This document shows positions 42,378 to 43,845 of a stretch of DNA of 43,845 bases, one piece after another. The stretch comes from Pseudomonadota bacterium (GTDB taxonomy: Bacteria; Pseudomonadota; Gammaproteobacteria; Burkholderiales; JABEVD01), in NCBI GenBank assembly GCA_021806605.1, contig JAJZQY010000009.1, positions 1 to 43,845 on the forward strand, read 5' to 3'. The notes beneath the pieces are model-generated. The model was not told the origin of the DNA. It saw only the letters and a list, made by a program, of their open reading frames with translations, and did no database searches. Both the position numbers and the translations under genes were made by a program. Every line of letters starts with the position of its first letter. Within the stretch, counting starts at the first letter, position 1.

Positions 42378-43004
42378 TTACTTGGAATACAACTCGACAA
42401 CAAGATTTTCGTTGATGGTGGAAGGCAATTCGGAGCGCTGCGGCTTGGCCTTGAACACACCTTTCATCGCCTTGGCGTCGACATCGACCCACTCGGGGAA
42501 GCCGCGCTGCTCGGCTGCCTCGACGGATGCCTTGATCCTGAGGTGCTGCTTGGCGCCTTCGGCAACTTCGACCACGTCGCCCACTTTCACCTGGTAGGAA
42601 GGAATATTGACCCGCCTGCCGTTGACCAGGATCCCGTTATGCCTGACAACCTGTCTCGCTTCACTCCTGGAAATGCCGAATCCCATCCTGTAGGCCACGT
42701 TGTCCAGACGGCATTCGAGCAGCTGGAGCAGATTGTCGCCGGTGATGCCACGCCTTCTGTCGGCTTCCTTATAGGAAAGGCGGAACTGGCCTTCCAGAAT
42801 GCCGTAGATGCGGCGCAGCTTCTGCTTGGCGCGCAACTGGACGCCATAGTCGGAAAGTCTGCCCTTCTTCTGTCCGTGCTGGCCCGGCGCATAATTCCTG
42901 CGCTCGATCGCGCACTTGTCGGAGAAGCACTTCTCGCCCTTCAGGAAAAGCTTTTCGCCTTCACGCCGGCACTGACGGCACTTTGCATCGAGATTTCTAG
43001 CCAC
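42378..43004 (-). CDS. rpsD: 30S ribosomal protein S4, zinc-binding form
   Basis: A 208-residue S4. The N-terminus keeps four cysteines (Cys9, 12, 26, 31), so this is the zinc-containing C+ form. The S4 RNA-binding domain (about 98-160) has [20 protein letters not shown]. It nucleates 30S assembly and in enterics represses this operon by binding its leader. It lies 15 bases after rpsK. Confidence 0.97.
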   Translation of the reverse strand: MARNLDAKCRQCRREGEKLFLKGEKCFSDKCAIERRNYAPGQHGQKKGRLSDYGVQLRAKQKLRRIYGILEGQFRLSYKEADRRRGITGDNLLQLLECRLDNVAYRMGFGISRSEARQVVRHNGILVNGRRVNIPSYQVKVGDVVEVAEGAKQHLRIKASVEAAEQRGFPEWVDVDAKAMKGVFKAKPQRSELPSTINENLVVELYSK

Positions 43005-43019
43005 TATCAGACTCCTGAA

Positions 43020-43409
43020 TTAAATACGGCGCTTCTTGGGCGGACGGCAGCCGTTATGGGGAATGGGGGTCACATCCGAAATGCTGGTGATCTTGAACCC
43101 TGCCGAATTCAGCGCGCGGACAGCGGACTCGCGTCCCGGGCCGGGGCCCTTGATGCGCACTTCCAGATTCTTGACGCCGCATTCCTGGGCGAGCTTGCCG
43201 GCCGTTTCCGCGGCGATCTGCGCGGCGAATGGCGTGCTCTTCCTGGAACCCTTGAAACCGCCGCTTCCCGAAGTCGCCCAGGAAAGCGCGTTGCCCTGGC
43301 GGTCGGTGATCGTGACGATGGTGTTGTTGAACGAGGCGTGAATGTGCGCAATGCCTTCAGAAACATTCTTCTTGACCTTTTTGCGCACCCTGGTATTAGT
43401 TTTTGCCAT
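43020..43409 (-). CDS. rpsK: 30S ribosomal protein S11
   Basis: A 129-residue S11. [20 protein letters not shown] and the basic C-terminus [18 protein letters not shown] are unmistakable. It sits on the 30S platform. It lies 14 bases after rpsM in the alpha operon. Confidence 0.97.
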   Translation of the reverse strand: MAKTNTRVRKKVKKNVSEGIAHIHASFNNTIVTITDRQGNALSWATSGSGGFKGSRKSTPFAAQIAAETAGKLAQECGVKNLEVRIKGPGPGRESAVRALNSAGFKITSISDVTPIPHNGCRPPKKRRI

Positions 43410-43423
43410 ATCGGTTCCCCTGA

Positions 43424-43783
43424 TTATTTAGCGCGCATCGACTTGCGCGGCCCCTTGCGGGTCCTGGCATTGGTCCTGGTACGCTGCCCGCGAACGGGAA
43501 GCCCGCGTCTGTGGCGGAGGCCGCGATAGCAACCCAGATCCATCAGACGCTTGATATTCATGGACACTTCGCGGCGAAGATCGCCTTCCACCGTGATATG
43601 CGTCACTTGATCGCGCAGCTTTTCGACCTCCGCCTCGGTCAGATCCTTGATCTTGGTCGAGGTGCTGATCCCTGCCGCAGCGCAAATTTGACGTGCCCGA
43701 GTGCGACCAACACCGTAGATCGCGGTCAACGCGATTTCAGCGTGCTGATGATTCGGAATGTTAACCCCTGCTATCCGGGCCAT
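43424..43783 (-). CDS. rpsM: 30S ribosomal protein S13
   Basis: A 119-residue S13. [36 protein letters not shown] and the tail [19 protein letters not shown] are typical. It contacts the P-site tRNA and the 50S subunit. GGAGTG precedes the ATG. It heads the part of the operon visible here and has its own strong promoter just upstream. Confidence 0.97.
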   Translation of the reverse strand: MARIAGVNIPNHQHAEIALTAIYGVGRTRARQICAAAGISTSTKIKDLTEAEVEKLRDQVTHITVEGDLRREVSMNIKRLMDLGCYRGLRHRRGLPVRGQRTRTNARTRKGPRKSMRAK

Positions 43784-43812
43784 TCGTTCACTCCAACTTA
43801 GAAAAATTGATA

Positions 43813-43842
43813 ATTATAACACCAGAACCGATCGAAACTCAA
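43813..43842 (-). promoter_or_regulatory. Promoter directly upstream of rpsM
   Basis: On the minus strand TTGAGT (43842-43837), 18 bases, TATAAT (43818-43813), with TG at the extended -10 position (TGTTATAAT). Transcription would begin near 43806, leaving a leader of about 23 bases before rpsM. Confidence 0.6.
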
Positions 43843-43845
43843 TCA

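Overview
The window looks like a chromosome segment of a moderately GC-rich betaproteobacterium, probably a Nitrosomonadales/Gallionellaceae-type lithoautotroph. This is inferred from the run rpsM-rpsK-rpsD-rpoA-rplQ with uvrA convergent to it, from protein sequence style, and from a complete glycolate-salvage operon. No rRNA, tRNA, CRISPR array or intact insertion sequence was seen.

Layout. 1-1.9 kb is accessory: the start of an EamA permease, a zeta-toxin-like kinase with a small downstream partner, decayed dispersed repeats, and an AT-rich orphan membrane protein. 2.1-9.5 kb holds ettA, a DUF2934 protein, a Spy/CpxP-like protein with a tiny exported partner, dps, a nitronate monooxygenase behind an apparent FNR-type promoter, a stand-alone HD-GYP phosphodiesterase, a Lon-like AAA ATPase and PPK2. 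9.6-15.8 kb is a minus-strand glycolate block (MarR, glcD, glcE, glcF, glyoxylate aminotransferase) running into ppk2, preceded by a class II glutamine amidotransferase.

15.9-19.9 kb holds a VIT-family transporter and then a tight four-gene operon: a GGDEF diguanylate cyclase, a fused RsbT-type ATPase/RsbX-type PP2C phosphatase, an RsbR-like STAS protein and an RsbS-like STAS protein. I read it as a stressosome module whose output is c-di-GMP. The RsbS-like protein has Pro where the phosphorylatable Ser normally sits. This is the most interesting system in the window.

19.9-22.5 kb is a coupled lipoprotein beta-propeller/phospholipase C-type phosphoesterase pair. 22.8-29.7 kb holds a small exported protein, a strong candidate sRNA with its own promoter and terminator, a DsrC/TusE-family protein lacking the terminal cysteine, and a run of ClC transporter, EmrB-like MFS, outer-membrane factor and EmrA-like adaptor. 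29.7-38 kb holds a TonB-like membrane protein, transaldolase, a REC-TPR protein, a 480-base AT-rich gap with DnaA-box-like sites, a small Arg-rich protein, ssb, a hemerythrin-PAS-PAS-GGDEF sensor and a YajR-like MFS protein. 38-43.8 kb is uvrA and the alpha ribosomal-protein/RNA polymerase operon.

c-di-GMP signalling recurs: a stressosome-linked cyclase, an oxygen/redox-type cyclase and a phosphodiesterase lie within 30 kb. All functions are assigned by reading the sequence only; no database search was run.
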